Below are positions 8,527 through 16,886 of a stretch of DNA of 64,000 nucleotides, piece after piece (position 1 is the first letter of the stretch; each line of letters begins with the position of its first letter). The stretch spans positions 5,022,001 through 5,086,000 of the forward strand of contig NZ_CP059973.1 of assembly GCF_009193295.2 (NCBI RefSeq), read 5' to 3'. The DNA comes from Bacteroides luhongzhouii (GTDB taxonomy: Bacteria; Bacteroidota; Bacteroidia; Bacteroidales; Bacteroidaceae). A program made the translations under genes and the position numbers. The notes below the pieces were generated by a model. The model made no database searches and was not told where the DNA came from. It saw only the letters and a program-made list of their open reading frames with translations.

Positions 8527-10514
8527 TTACAATTCATACCCGAGCGGACCGTTATAGGGTTCGCCCGTTTGTTTCCAGCGAATATATTGGGCATGTATGA
8601 CTTCAATGTCCGAATCCTCTTTGTCTTCTTCCAAACTCTGGTAATATTCCAAATACTTATCCTCATTTTCGCTCACCAAACAAGCGACGAGCAGATTGGG
8701 GTACTTGAGCAAGCAGCTATCAGTTTGGCACCAAGGCTGTTTTCAGGAAGTACACCGTGATCTTCTTCATACCTGATCCTGAACAGTAAATCTATCAATG
8801 GAAAGTCGGCATAAGGGTCGGCTGTGGGATGCTGGCTGATAATACCGATGCATTCCTCATACCGACCGTTCAACCAACATAAGTGGAACAGGTTCATTTC
8901 GATAGTTTCGCTATCTTCTGCCTGATGCTTCACATATTCATAGGCCTTTTCGATGAGCATCGATAGTTGAGGTGCATTCGCCTCTTCCCAATAGGTGCGA
9001 AACTCTTCGGAGGTTACACTCCAAAGCCCATACTGATTGGAGGAAATGAGGAAACGGCCCATACCCTGACGGAGAGAGATACATGCATAAAGACTGTATC
9101 CAGTGATGCGGCTCACATCTTCATCGGTCCATCCAAATCGGGCGAACGAATAGAGTGCAAACACGTGTTCTACCAATTCGGCAGAATATACAGCTTTCAA
9201 TTTCTCAATCCACCGCTGATGCACACTAGCGATACTGTTTCCCAACGAACCGATGAACTCTACCAGATAAGCGTTTATCTGCTCTTCTTTGTCAAGTTCA
9301 TTACGCGAACGAATGGAAACGAAGTCTTCGCCCGTGAGGCGTTCTATGATGATGAGCACTTGCGATAACCAACGGGGATTGCTTGACTCTCTGCGCTTAA
9401 GCAAGGCTTCTTTCACTACCTTCCGCTGCCCTTGAAGCATCTGATGGATGGTATCGGCATCCATGCCCCCCAACTCGAACAAATAACCTTTCGATAGCAA
9501 TAGTTGGTAGCTTTCGTTTTTCGTATCATCCATTCCGTTGACGGTAGATATTTCAATCATGCCTAACTTTTGCGCCTGATAGAGGGTGAGGTCCAGCTCC
9601 AAGTTGTTATCTACAAAGAGTACAAACCTGTAACCTTGAGTAATCACTTGAGACACCAAGTAAAGGAATTCCTCACTGAGAGCATCCAAATTATGTCGCA
9701 TGGCATCCAATGCCTGCATGTCGGGCTGCCCTATTCGCTGTCTGAGTAGATAGCAAAAACGATAGAGAGCAGCTTCCCTCTGACGGGCAGCCGATGAAAC
9801 TTCACAACTGTGAAAGATGGCAAACACAGCAGGGTCGGCTTGTGTCTGCACATAACTTTGAGCTATCAAACTGCTACCACCGATACCCGTTTGGGTGATG
9901 CTGATACACAAGGATTTACCCTGACTGATATTATCGGCTATGCGTTGCAACTCTTGCTTCCTGCCCACAAATGTTTTGGTAAGCGTATCCACAAATTCAT
10001 CTTGCTCCAGATTCATGAGCTGTACCTCAGAAAGTGGAGCCACATCCGAAATATGATACTCTTGTTTGATTTTATCCGTCAGGCTATGCACCACTTTTTG
10101 CGCCCATTGCATCAGTAGTTGAGGAGAATCAAGCGCAGTATAGGTATATAGGCTTTCTGCCGGTACATTATTCCTCAAAAATTGTTTGAACAAGGCTAGC
10201 GGAGAATCTGTCGGTTGCCCACCGTCAGACTCACGTATATAGATGAGTGCAGCCCGACGCGAATGCTGGTTCTGGTGGAATACACCTTTTAAGAATTCAA
10301 AGTAAGTAACGCTTTTCTCAGAGGGTAATTCTCCTGACATCATAATATCAGATAAATTGTGCTCATACTCGGCAACAAGCGATTGTGGGGGGACCCAACC
10401 ATAACGGTCACCTATCAGCCCAATGAAAAAAGGAGCACACTCCTCTATCTCCTTCATGCAGACCTGCAGTATCTGCCGTTCACGTTCATCAATTAAAACT
10501 AGTTTAAATAGAAT
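8527..10514 (-). pseudogene. decayed DUF4062 / STAND NTPase (NACHT-like) protein
   Basis: The main open stretch (10457 to 8673, 594 residues) begins inside a DUF4062 domain: FFIGLIGDRYGWVPP is the conserved core of that TIR-like domain. The same frame stays open and homologous-looking to 10514 (ERQILQVCMKEIEEC) with no ATG before the stop there, so the domain's N-terminus is missing. An NTPase region follows (about 165-420). Its P-loop reads TGIGGSSL, lacking the Walker A lysine, and the Walker B segment is FVLFVDNNLEL. Near 8712 the frame breaks: the C-terminus continues in another frame as LLKYPNLLVACLV to a stop at 8527. Related intact proteins act as signal-sensing NTPases, often in defence. 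Truncation, lost lysine and frameshift together indicate a dead gene. Confidence 0.75.
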
Positions 10515-10636
10515 TCATATGACACTATGTATGCACCAATAAAACAAAAGTAGGCATTTTCTTTGATAGCCATTAGAGTTTAGCTGTTTTTCTATTATTT
10601 CACACAGATGTACACTATTATTTCATTAATAAGCAG

Positions 10637-10644
10637 TATTTTTG
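10637..10644 (+). promoter_or_regulatory. -7 box for the small coiled-coil gene
   Basis: TATTTTTG fits TAnnTTTG, 28 bp before the ATG at 10673. Confidence 0.4.
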
Positions 10645-10672
10645 TCTGTCAAACCATTATCACCTTCTAATT

Positions 10673-10888
10673 ATGATAGGAGAAATTTCATGTGCTATAA
10701 ATAGAGTTGAAGAGCAAATAGAACAGCTCTTTGACGAAAAAGAGGAGTTTATCATGACCAATGAAGATGCGCTACCTAGAAGTATGTATCTGAAGAAATT
10801 GGCTGAAATTGATTCACGAATAGACAAGCTAAAGAAAACGTTGATTTCGTTAAATGAAGAGAAACAAGAGATCCTGAATATGGAATAA
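10673..10888 (+). CDS. small coiled-coil protein of unknown function
   Basis: Seventy-one residues, almost entirely charged heptad-like helix (VEEQIEQLFDEKEEF, then EIDSRIDKLKKTLISLNEEK), with no signal peptide or membrane segment. A good -7 box upstream and a coding-like residue composition support a real gene. It may be a soluble helical-hairpin protein. No family is recognised and the neighbours give no clue: a dead NTPase on one side and a convergent phosphatase 30 bp away on the other. Confidence 0.55.
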   Translation: MIGEISCAINRVEEQIEQLFDEKEEFIMTNEDALPRSMYLKKLAEIDSRIDKLKKTLISLNEEKQEILNME

Positions 10889-10918
10889 CTTATAATGGAC
10901 ACTATCGCCTTACTTTGA

Positions 10919-11791
10919 TTATTTGGCCCACTTCAATATTGCCTCATTCCTTTTTCCTATGGGAGTATCTTCCCATTTCCTCTCATGCCATTCTACCACC
11001 GAAGTAAAACCTGCTTTCTTCAAAGCGGCTAATCCTTCGAAGCGGGCATTATTTATTCTTTCAGGATAGTGTGCATCACTATTCACCTGTACCCGAATAC
11101 CCAATTCCTTTAGGAAAGGGAAATAACGTTCATTCGGATAGAATGTACCCAGTTCATGATAAGACTTGGTATTGATTTCCACAATATAACCACATACGGC
11201 AATCATCGCGAAGTAATCACGGACCAACGTGTCATACCATGCTTCATCAAGCAAACCCGGACGATAACAGGAAGCATTATAATGCATCTTGTCAGCATGA
11301 CCGACAATATCAAATCCTCCCAATTCTACCATACGGAACAGGTTCTTATAGTAAAGACGGACCACATAATCCAAATCACCATCGAAATACTTGTCCACCA
11401 ATTGACGGAACATATCTGCCGGAGTATCAATGTCTACGATTTTTCCTTCCGGAGAATATAACATATGCACGGAACCTATCCGGTAGTCAAGTGGTAGTTT
11501 TTGAAAACAAGGTAGAGAAGGATTGTTCTCTTCGTTCAGGTAATCTATTTCAAGACCGATGGCAAGCTCTATTTTATCTGCATATTTCTTCTTTAGACGG
11601 GAAAATTCGAAAAGGTAATCATCCATTCTATCCCATTCCATAGTCCATGCAGTAGAAAACGGCAGTGGAGCATGGGAAGAAATGCCATAGGAAGTAAAGC
11701 CTTCACTGATAGCAAAACGAATAAAATCTTCCATATTGGCGCGTCCATCACAATACAGGCAGTGACTATGATAATTGGTTAGGTTTGTCAT
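10919..11791 (-). CDS. histidinol-phosphatase, PHP family (HisK type)
   Basis: PHP-domain hydrolase of 290 residues. It opens with NYHSHCLYCDGRANMEDF, the first metal-binding His-x-His plus Asp motif, and has SSHAP, GHADKMHY and VNSDAHYPERI as later metal-binding motifs. The length and motif spacing fit monofunctional histidinol-phosphatase, which removes phosphate from L-histidinol phosphate in histidine synthesis. Other PHP phosphatases share these motifs, and no his operon genes are adjacent, so the exact substrate is an inference. Confidence 0.8.
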   Translation of the reverse strand: MTNLTNYHSHCLYCDGRANMEDFIRFAISEGFTSYGISSHAPLPFSTAWTMEWDRMDDYLFEFSRLKKKYADKIELAIGLEIDYLNEENNPSLPCFQKLPLDYRIGSVHMLYSPEGKIVDIDTPADMFRQLVDKYFDGDLDYVVRLYYKNLFRMVELGGFDIVGHADKMHYNASCYRPGLLDEAWYDTLVRDYFAMIAVCGYIVEINTKSYHELGTFYPNERYFPFLKELGIRVQVNSDAHYPERINNARFEGLAALKKAGFTSVVEWHERKWEDTPIGKRNEAILKWAK

Positions 11792-11869
11792 ACTAGGTTA
11801 TGTTGTCAGGGTTATATTATCCAGGTTATTATCACTATCAGACTATTCTAGTGATATAATAAACTATAC

Positions 11870-11891
11870 TTGTGCCAATACAATGGCACAA
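11870..11891. terminator. hairpin after the ABC-F gene
   Basis: TTGTGCCA and TGGCACAA form a perfect 8-bp stem with a 6-nt loop immediately after the ABC-F stop codon. A second, bulged inverted repeat (TTATTATCACTA / TAGTGATATAATAA) lies at about 11827-11862. AT-rich sequence follows on the minus strand, without a clean T run. Confidence 0.4.
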
Positions 11892-11892
11892 A

Positions 11893-13761
11893 TCAGCTTT
11901 CTATTTCGCTGAGTTCCAACCAGCGCATCGTCTTTTCATCAATCAAGTCATTAACCTCAGGCAAGCGTTTCGATTTCTCGGTCAGTTCGTCAACGGAGAG
12001 CGTACCGCTGCAAAGAAGTTCTTCAATCTGTGCCTTTTCGGTTTCCAGGTCGGCAATTTCCTTTTCCAGTTGTTCAAATTCACGCTTTTCCTTGAAACTC
12101 ATTTTCCGCTTGTCGTTCAGGCGGACGCGGGCGGTCTTTTCTTCCTGCGGCTTCTCTGCTTCTTTCTCCTTTTGCGCTTTCGCCTCCTTCCAGTCGCGGT
12201 AATCGCTATAATTGCCGGGGAAGTCGCGGATGTCGCCCTGTCCGTTGAATACCATCAGGTGATCTACTACCTTATCCATAAAGTAACGGTCGTGGGAAAC
12301 GACAATCACACAACCTTTGAAATTCTGAAGATATTCCTCAAGCACATTCAATGTGATAATATCGAGGTCGTTGGTAGGCTCATCCAGCACGAGGAAGTTA
12401 GGGTTACGCATCAAGATAGTGCACAAGTAAAGACGACGGCGCTCTCCCCCACTCAACTTATAGACATAACTATGCTGCGTTTCGGGAGTAAACAAGAAAT
12501 GCTGCAAGAATTGTGAAGCTGTCAGTTTCTTTCCATTACCCAATTCAATTACTTCGGCAATATCCTGCACTACATCAATGACCTTCATTTGTTCATCAAA
12601 CTGAAGCCCATCCTGCGAGTAATAGCCGAAACGAACCGTTTCGCCAATGTCTACCATACCGCTATCGGGCTGTACTTGCCCCATTAATATCTTGATGAAA
12701 GTAGATTTTCCGGTTCCGTTGTTTCCTACAATACCCATCTTCTCATAACGGGCAAAGATATAAGAAAAGTCTTCCAGAATCTTCAGGTCACCGAAGCTCT
12801 TGTACAAATGGTCGGCTTCGAATATCTTGCTGCCGATATAGGATGCTTTTACTTCCAGTTTGACGTTATCGTTATTAAAACGTTGCTTCGCCACCTTTTC
12901 CAGTTCATAGAAAGCATCTTCCCGATAACGGGCTTTATGTCCGCGTGCCTGCGGCATCCGGCGCATCCAGTCGAGTTCCGTACGATAAAGATTATTAGCC
13001 CGTTCAATTTCTACACTTTTAGCTTCGATACGTTCCTGACGTTTTTCGAGGTAATAACTGTAATTTCCCTTATATTGATAAACTTGCTGATTGTCTATTT
13101 CGATAATCTCCGAACAAACACGGTCGAGGAAATAACGGTCGTGCGTCACCATCAGCAGGCTAAGGTTGGTACGACGCAGATAATCTTCCAACCATTCAGT
13201 CATGTCCAAGTCAAGATGATTGGTAGGCTCATCGAGAATCAATAAATCCGGTTCGGTAATCAAGGCGTTTGCCAAAGCGACGCGCTTCAACTGTCCGCCG
13301 GACAGTTGTTTCACTTTCTGGTCGAAGTTACGGATTTTGAGTTGTGAAAGAATTTGTTTCGCTTTCTGTTCATATTCCCAGGCTTTCTCCTGATCCATAC
13401 GTACCAAAAGGTCTGCCAGTCCCGGATGCCCTTCGGTTTCCATACAACGTTCGTACTCCTTTATCAACTCCACTGTGCTGTTGCCATGATGAAAACAAGC
13501 TTCAAGCACCGTCAGTTCTTCGGGATATTGCGGGTCTTGTTCCAGATAATCCACCCGAAGGTCACGACGGAAGACAATATTACCGCTATCATAACCTTCC
13601 TTTCCGGCAATAATATTCAGTAAGGTCGTTTTTCCGCTACCGTTCTTTGCGATCAATCCTACACGCTGACCTTCGGCAATGCCCAAAGATATATTTTCAA
13701 AAAGAACCAAGTCACCGAAAGACTTGGTCAGGTTATCTATCTGTAAATAAGGTACTGCCAC
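11893..13761 (-). CDS. ABC-F family ATPase (Uup-like)
   Basis: Soluble protein of 622 residues with two ABC domains and no membrane segment. The first has Walker A GKNGSGKTTL and signature LSGGQLKRVALA; the second has GNNGTGKSTFI and LSGGERRRLYL. Both are followed by LDEPTNHLD- or LDEPTNDLD-type Walker B motifs. A linker of about 80 residues joins them, and the C-terminus (about 535-620) is a charged coiled coil as in Uup. ABC-F proteins act on ribosomes, and Uup also affects DNA branched structures. Length and coiled coil favour a housekeeping Uup-type factor over an antibiotic-resistance ABC-F. Confidence 0.9.
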   Translation of the reverse strand: MAVPYLQIDNLTKSFGDLVLFENISLGIAEGQRVGLIAKNGSGKTTLLNIIAGKEGYDSGNIVFRRDLRVDYLEQDPQYPEELTVLEACFHHGNSTVELIKEYERCMETEGHPGLADLLVRMDQEKAWEYEQKAKQILSQLKIRNFDQKVKQLSGGQLKRVALANALITEPDLLILDEPTNHLDLDMTEWLEDYLRRTNLSLLMVTHDRYFLDRVCSEIIEIDNQQVYQYKGNYSYYLEKRQERIEAKSVEIERANNLYRTELDWMRRMPQARGHKARYREDAFYELEKVAKQRFNNDNVKLEVKASYIGSKIFEADHLYKSFGDLKILEDFSYIFARYEKMGIVGNNGTGKSTFIKILMGQVQPDSGMVDIGETVRFGYYSQDGLQFDEQMKVIDVVQDIAEVIELGNGKKLTASQFLQHFLFTPETQHSYVYKLSGGERRRLYLCTILMRNPNFLVLDEPTNDLDIITLNVLEEYLQNFKGCVIVVSHDRYFMDKVVDHLMVFNGQGDIRDFPGNYSDYRDWKEAKAQKEKEAEKPQEEKTARVRLNDKRKMSFKEKREFEQLEKEIADLETEKAQIEELLCSGTLSVDELTEKSKRLPEVNDLIDEKTMRWLELSEIES

Positions 13762-13787
13762 GTAAATAATGATTAGTTGGTTAGTGA

Positions 13788-14594
13788 TTAGTGATTAATA
13801 ATCACAGATTTATACTCTTCAATGACATTGCAAGGCTCACCTGCCTTTACTTTACTCCATGCAATTTTCATCGGGTCAATGATCCGGTCATTATATTGAA
13901 CAACAGGAGCTTCCCGGTTACCGTCAATCAACGTCTTCCATTCCATACCTTCCACTTCATTCGTCAGAATCGCACAGACAGTAATACCGATAGCCAGCCA
14001 TTCCTCTTTTTTCTTCGCACCTATCTTACCGCTATCAATCACTTGCTGAAGTTTCTCCAAGTCCTCTTCTATTCCCTGAAAATCTTTCTTCAGTTCCTGC
14101 TTCACGGTAGATACCACCCATTCGTACCCTTCATTAATCAAATAGATTTCAGAAAGACGGACAGGAATCAGTTCAGCAGGATACTTCTGTCCTTCTTTGC
14201 GTATCTCCAAAGTAGCGATCACTTCTTCCGCCTCCTTCACAACTCCGCCTTTAGGTACAGTAAAGGAACATTCGAAAGCTATATCATCAACACCTGTAAT
14301 CCACAAATGGGAAGTATAATAAGTTCCCTCCTCCTGAAACATTTCTTTGCTATACGCACATTCCCACGCTCCGACTTGCACCAACGAAGCCGAATCGTTC
14401 TCTTTCAGTTCCTGCCGGATAGCGTCTTTGCCATAACCGGCTTTTCCTTTAAATGCGGATATACGAAAATTTCCCGTCCATACATCGGGATTATAGAAAA
14501 GAAAAGAGCCTTCGCCATCTTCAAACTCGTTCCAGTCTGACGGATAGCTCATTGAAAACCATGCCCCGGGAGAGATAAATTTCTTGCCTTTCAT
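13788..14594 (-). CDS. DUF3805/DUF3806-like protein
   Basis: Cytosolic-looking protein of 268 residues without signal peptide. The N-terminal half (SMSYPSDWNEFEDGEGSFLFYNP, then FRISAFKG) resembles the PsbP-like domains that bacteria label DUF3805. The C-terminal half (about 140-268, ending VIEEYKSVIINH) resembles DUF3806. I recall the two occurring together in Bacteroides, but the function is unknown. It lies 26 bp upstream of the ABC-F gene on the same strand, so they may be co-transcribed. TACTTTTG at 14627-14620 on the minus strand is a suitable -7 box. Confidence 0.6.
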   Translation of the reverse strand: MKGKKFISPGAWFSMSYPSDWNEFEDGEGSFLFYNPDVWTGNFRISAFKGKAGYGKDAIRQELKENDSASLVQVGAWECAYSKEMFQEEGTYYTSHLWITGVDDIAFECSFTVPKGGVVKEAEEVIATLEIRKEGQKYPAELIPVRLSEIYLINEGYEWVVSTVKQELKKDFQGIEEDLEKLQQVIDSGKIGAKKKEEWLAIGITVCAILTNEVEGMEWKTLIDGNREAPVVQYNDRIIDPMKIAWSKVKAGEPCNVIEEYKSVIINH

Positions 14595-14642
14595 TCTTTT
14601 TCATTAAATGATTACTTGGCAAAAGTACGAATTAAATACGAA

Positions 14643-14730
14643 TTTCAGGCACGGATTACACGGTTTTCGCAGTTTTCGGAAAGATGATAACATAAAGCAA
14701 CAGCGTAATCCGTGTAATCCGTGCCTGAAA
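14643..14730. repeat. 21-bp perfect inverted repeat
   Basis: TTTCAGGCACGGATTACACG plus one G (14643-14663) is exactly complementary to 14710-14730, with a 46-bp centre. The right arm also contains a short tandem repeat (GTAATCCGT twice). It fills most of the spacer between two same-strand genes. It could be a transcription terminator or a dispersed palindromic element; no T run follows it on either strand. Confidence 0.7.
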
Positions 14731-14734
14731 AACA

Positions 14735-15928
14735 TCATTTCCCTATAGGCTGTATTTTCCTACGCACATCTTTAGAAATCTCCAGAAACATATAGTTCAA
14801 CTTTCCGGAGTGGATTCCTGCCTCATTCTCCTTATACTTTTTATTAGCATATTGCTTTGATTTCTCGAAAGTCAGCAATGACATTTCATTCTGCGATTTG
14901 CCTACCATCGTAGAGTCCAGCTGTTCATCCGGAAAGAAATCATCCAGATCGACGTCACCAATCATGGTTGTTTCCAGAAAGTTCTTGTCCGTATGTGAAT
15001 TATCCGTATAATACCCCACAAACATATGCCCCGGTGTACGTACCAGGATCGGATCGATATTGATGGCACGGAGCAATGAAGCGAACAGTACGCTACCGTC
15101 CACACAATTAATCTGTGAAGATTCCAGCGCATCATCAAACGTACGGACACGCTGCGAGAAAACAACATTGCTCGAAAGGCTGGTGTTGGAAACAGAACTG
15201 TAACGGAATTTGCGTTTCTGCAATATGTTCCAAAGGGCGTACACTTGCTTGTCCACCGCCCCTTTAGCTTTGCTCTGATAGCCAAGGAAACGATTGACAA
15301 TACGGGTATTCAATGCCTCGCGAAGCAACTGGTCGATCATCGGATTCTCTTCATTGACATAGGCAGCAAAAAAAATACTTGTATCATGGAATTTGGTTCC
15401 ATTCGATACATACCCCAACAGACATTCATTGATACTACGTACTGAGAATGTACGCACCCGTTGCCCCAGATCCTTTCCATTCATCTCAACAGTAATAGCC
15501 ACACTTACCGGTTCTGCCTGCACCTCATTTTTCAAGGCTTCATAGTTCCAGATGATATCAGGATAAATCGTATATTCCGTTCTGGGCTTGTTCAGTACAA
15601 ATTCCGACACCGAACGGGAGAAAAAAGGTGTTTCAGCCACTTCAATCCGTACCCGGCTATAGGCTGTCTTCGACTTCACCCGAATAGCAATACACGATTT
15701 CGGATTCCCCAAATACGTTGAATCTGACGGAACAATCACCTGCGCGTCAGTAGTGGCAACAGACAGAATCGCCGAAGGGAATATATTCCCTCCCAAATCG
15801 TCTACAATCTCAAAACCGGAATTGAATGAAGTATATTTAAACACAGACATACCGCCAAGGAAAATTAACAGCACCACAACAGAGCCTATTATTTCCCGCC
15901 GATGTCTTTTCAGGTCAATTTTTATCAT
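14735..15928 (-). CDS. membrane-anchored transglutaminase-like protein
   Basis: Protein of 397 residues with one N-terminal transmembrane helix (about 13-31) and the rest probably periplasmic. The region about 70-180 looks like a beta-sandwich, and the C-terminal half contains a transglutaminase/papain-like core. INCVDGSVLFASLLRAINI carries the candidate catalytic Cys, PGHMFVGYY the His, and the following FLETT segment could supply the third residue. Such domains act as proteases, amidases or cross-linking enzymes. Substrate unknown. A -7 box TATCTTTG is present at 15981-15974 on the minus strand. Confidence 0.65.
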   Translation of the reverse strand: MIKIDLKRHRREIIGSVVVLLIFLGGMSVFKYTSFNSGFEIVDDLGGNIFPSAILSVATTDAQVIVPSDSTYLGNPKSCIAIRVKSKTAYSRVRIEVAETPFFSRSVSEFVLNKPRTEYTIYPDIIWNYEALKNEVQAEPVSVAITVEMNGKDLGQRVRTFSVRSINECLLGYVSNGTKFHDTSIFFAAYVNEENPMIDQLLREALNTRIVNRFLGYQSKAKGAVDKQVYALWNILQKRKFRYSSVSNTSLSSNVVFSQRVRTFDDALESSQINCVDGSVLFASLLRAINIDPILVRTPGHMFVGYYTDNSHTDKNFLETTMIGDVDLDDFFPDEQLDSTMVGKSQNEMSLLTFEKSKQYANKKYKENEAGIHSGKLNYMFLEISKDVRRKIQPIGK

Positions 15929-16058
15929 TATTTGTAGTTTCTATGGTCAAACATTTCTATTATATCTCGCTAACAAAGATAACAAATAGCGTTCGTTTTT
16001 TCCTCTTACAATCAGCAAAAACTTTTATATTTTATATCAGCCCTCTCGATTCCCGGAA

Positions 16059-16097
16059 TGTAACATGATTGTAACGTCTGTTTCATCTGCCCGTAAC
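16059..16097 (+). promoter_or_regulatory. Pho-box-like direct repeats spaced by 11 bp
   Basis: Four hexamers start at 16059, 16070, 16081 and 16092: TGTAAC, TGTAAC, TTTCAT, CGTAAC, each separated by 5 bp. The 11-bp period and the TGTmAy-like core match the layout of PhoB binding sites. The last copy ends 14 bp before the -33 box of the downstream response-regulator promoter, a usual position for activation. Confidence 0.6.
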
Positions 16098-16111
16098 AAA
16101 GTCTCCCCATC

Positions 16112-16143
16112 TTTGCAAAGGATAAAATAAAAACGTAACTTTG
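16112..16143 (+). promoter_or_regulatory. Bacteroides promoter for the two-component operon
   Basis: TTTG (16112-16115), a 20-nt spacer and TAACTTTG (16136-16143) fit both consensus boxes. Transcription would start near 16150, about 20 nt before the ATG at 16170. Confidence 0.65.
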
Positions 16144-16169
16144 TCATATCACATTAATACATATATCTT

Positions 16170-16859
16170 ATGAACGATTACCGTATTCTAGTTGTCGACG
16201 ATGAAGAAGACCTCTGTGAGATACTGAAATTCAATCTTGAAAACGAAGGCTATGAGGTTGACACTGCAAACTCTGCCGAAGAAGCAATGAAGATGGACAT
16301 CAGCAGCTATCATTTAATTCTCCTCGATGTGATGATGGGAGAAATCTCCGGATTCAAAATGGCGAATATCTTGAAGAAAGACAAGAAAACAGCGAAAGTG
16401 CCTATCATCTTTATCACGGCAAAAGATACCGAAAACGATACCGTGACCGGATTCAATCTGGGAGCGGACGATTATATTTCGAAACCTTTCTCTCTGCGTG
16501 AGGTCATTGCCCGTGTGAAGGCTGTACTAAGACGCACGGTAGCAACGGAAACGGAAAGAGCTCCCGAACGTCTTACTTATCAATCGCTCGTCATTGACAT
16601 CACCAAGAAGAAAGTAAGTATCGACAACGAAGAAGTGCCATTGACCAAAAAAGAATTTGAGATATTGCTTCTGCTGGTACAGAATAAGGGACGTGTATTT
16701 TCGCGTGAAGACATCCTGGCCCGCATCTGGAGTGACGAAGTGTACGTGCTCGACCGTACCATCGACGTAAACATCACCCGTCTGCGTAAAAAGATTGGTG
16801 TATACGGCAAATGTATTGTCACCCGTCTCGGATACGGATACTGTTTTGAAGCTGAATAA
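16170..16859 (+). CDS. OmpR/PhoB-family response regulator
   Basis: Protein of 229 residues. The receiver domain (1-120) has the acidic pair VVDDEEDL, phosphoacceptor Asp53 in LILLDVMMGE and the conserved Lys in YISKPFSLRE. The winged-helix DNA-binding domain (about 130-229) contains the usual LTKKEFEILLLL, VFSREDIL and DVNITRLRKKI segments. The sensor kinase gene follows 27 bp downstream. The 11-bp repeats before its promoter resemble sites for this regulator class, so autoregulation is likely. PhoB of a phosphate-starvation system is the best guess; no phosphate transporter gene is in the window to confirm it. Confidence 0.9.
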   Translation: MNDYRILVVDDEEDLCEILKFNLENEGYEVDTANSAEEAMKMDISSYHLILLDVMMGEISGFKMANILKKDKKTAKVPIIFITAKDTENDTVTGFNLGADDYISKPFSLREVIARVKAVLRRTVATETERAPERLTYQSLVIDITKKKVSIDNEEVPLTKKEFEILLLLVQNKGRVFSREDILARIWSDEVYVLDRTIDVNITRLRKKIGVYGKCIVTRLGYGYCFEAE

Positions 16860-16886
16860 ATAATTATGCCGAATTAAATAGTTATT

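Noticed and set aside
8527..8712. 61-residue frame as an independent small gene
   Set aside because: Its sequence continues the C-terminus of the decayed NTPase in another frame, so it is part of that pseudogene.
11872..12516. 214-residue frame opposite the ABC-F gene
   Set aside because: It is antisense to a well-conserved ATPase gene, and its composition follows from codon bias on the other strand.
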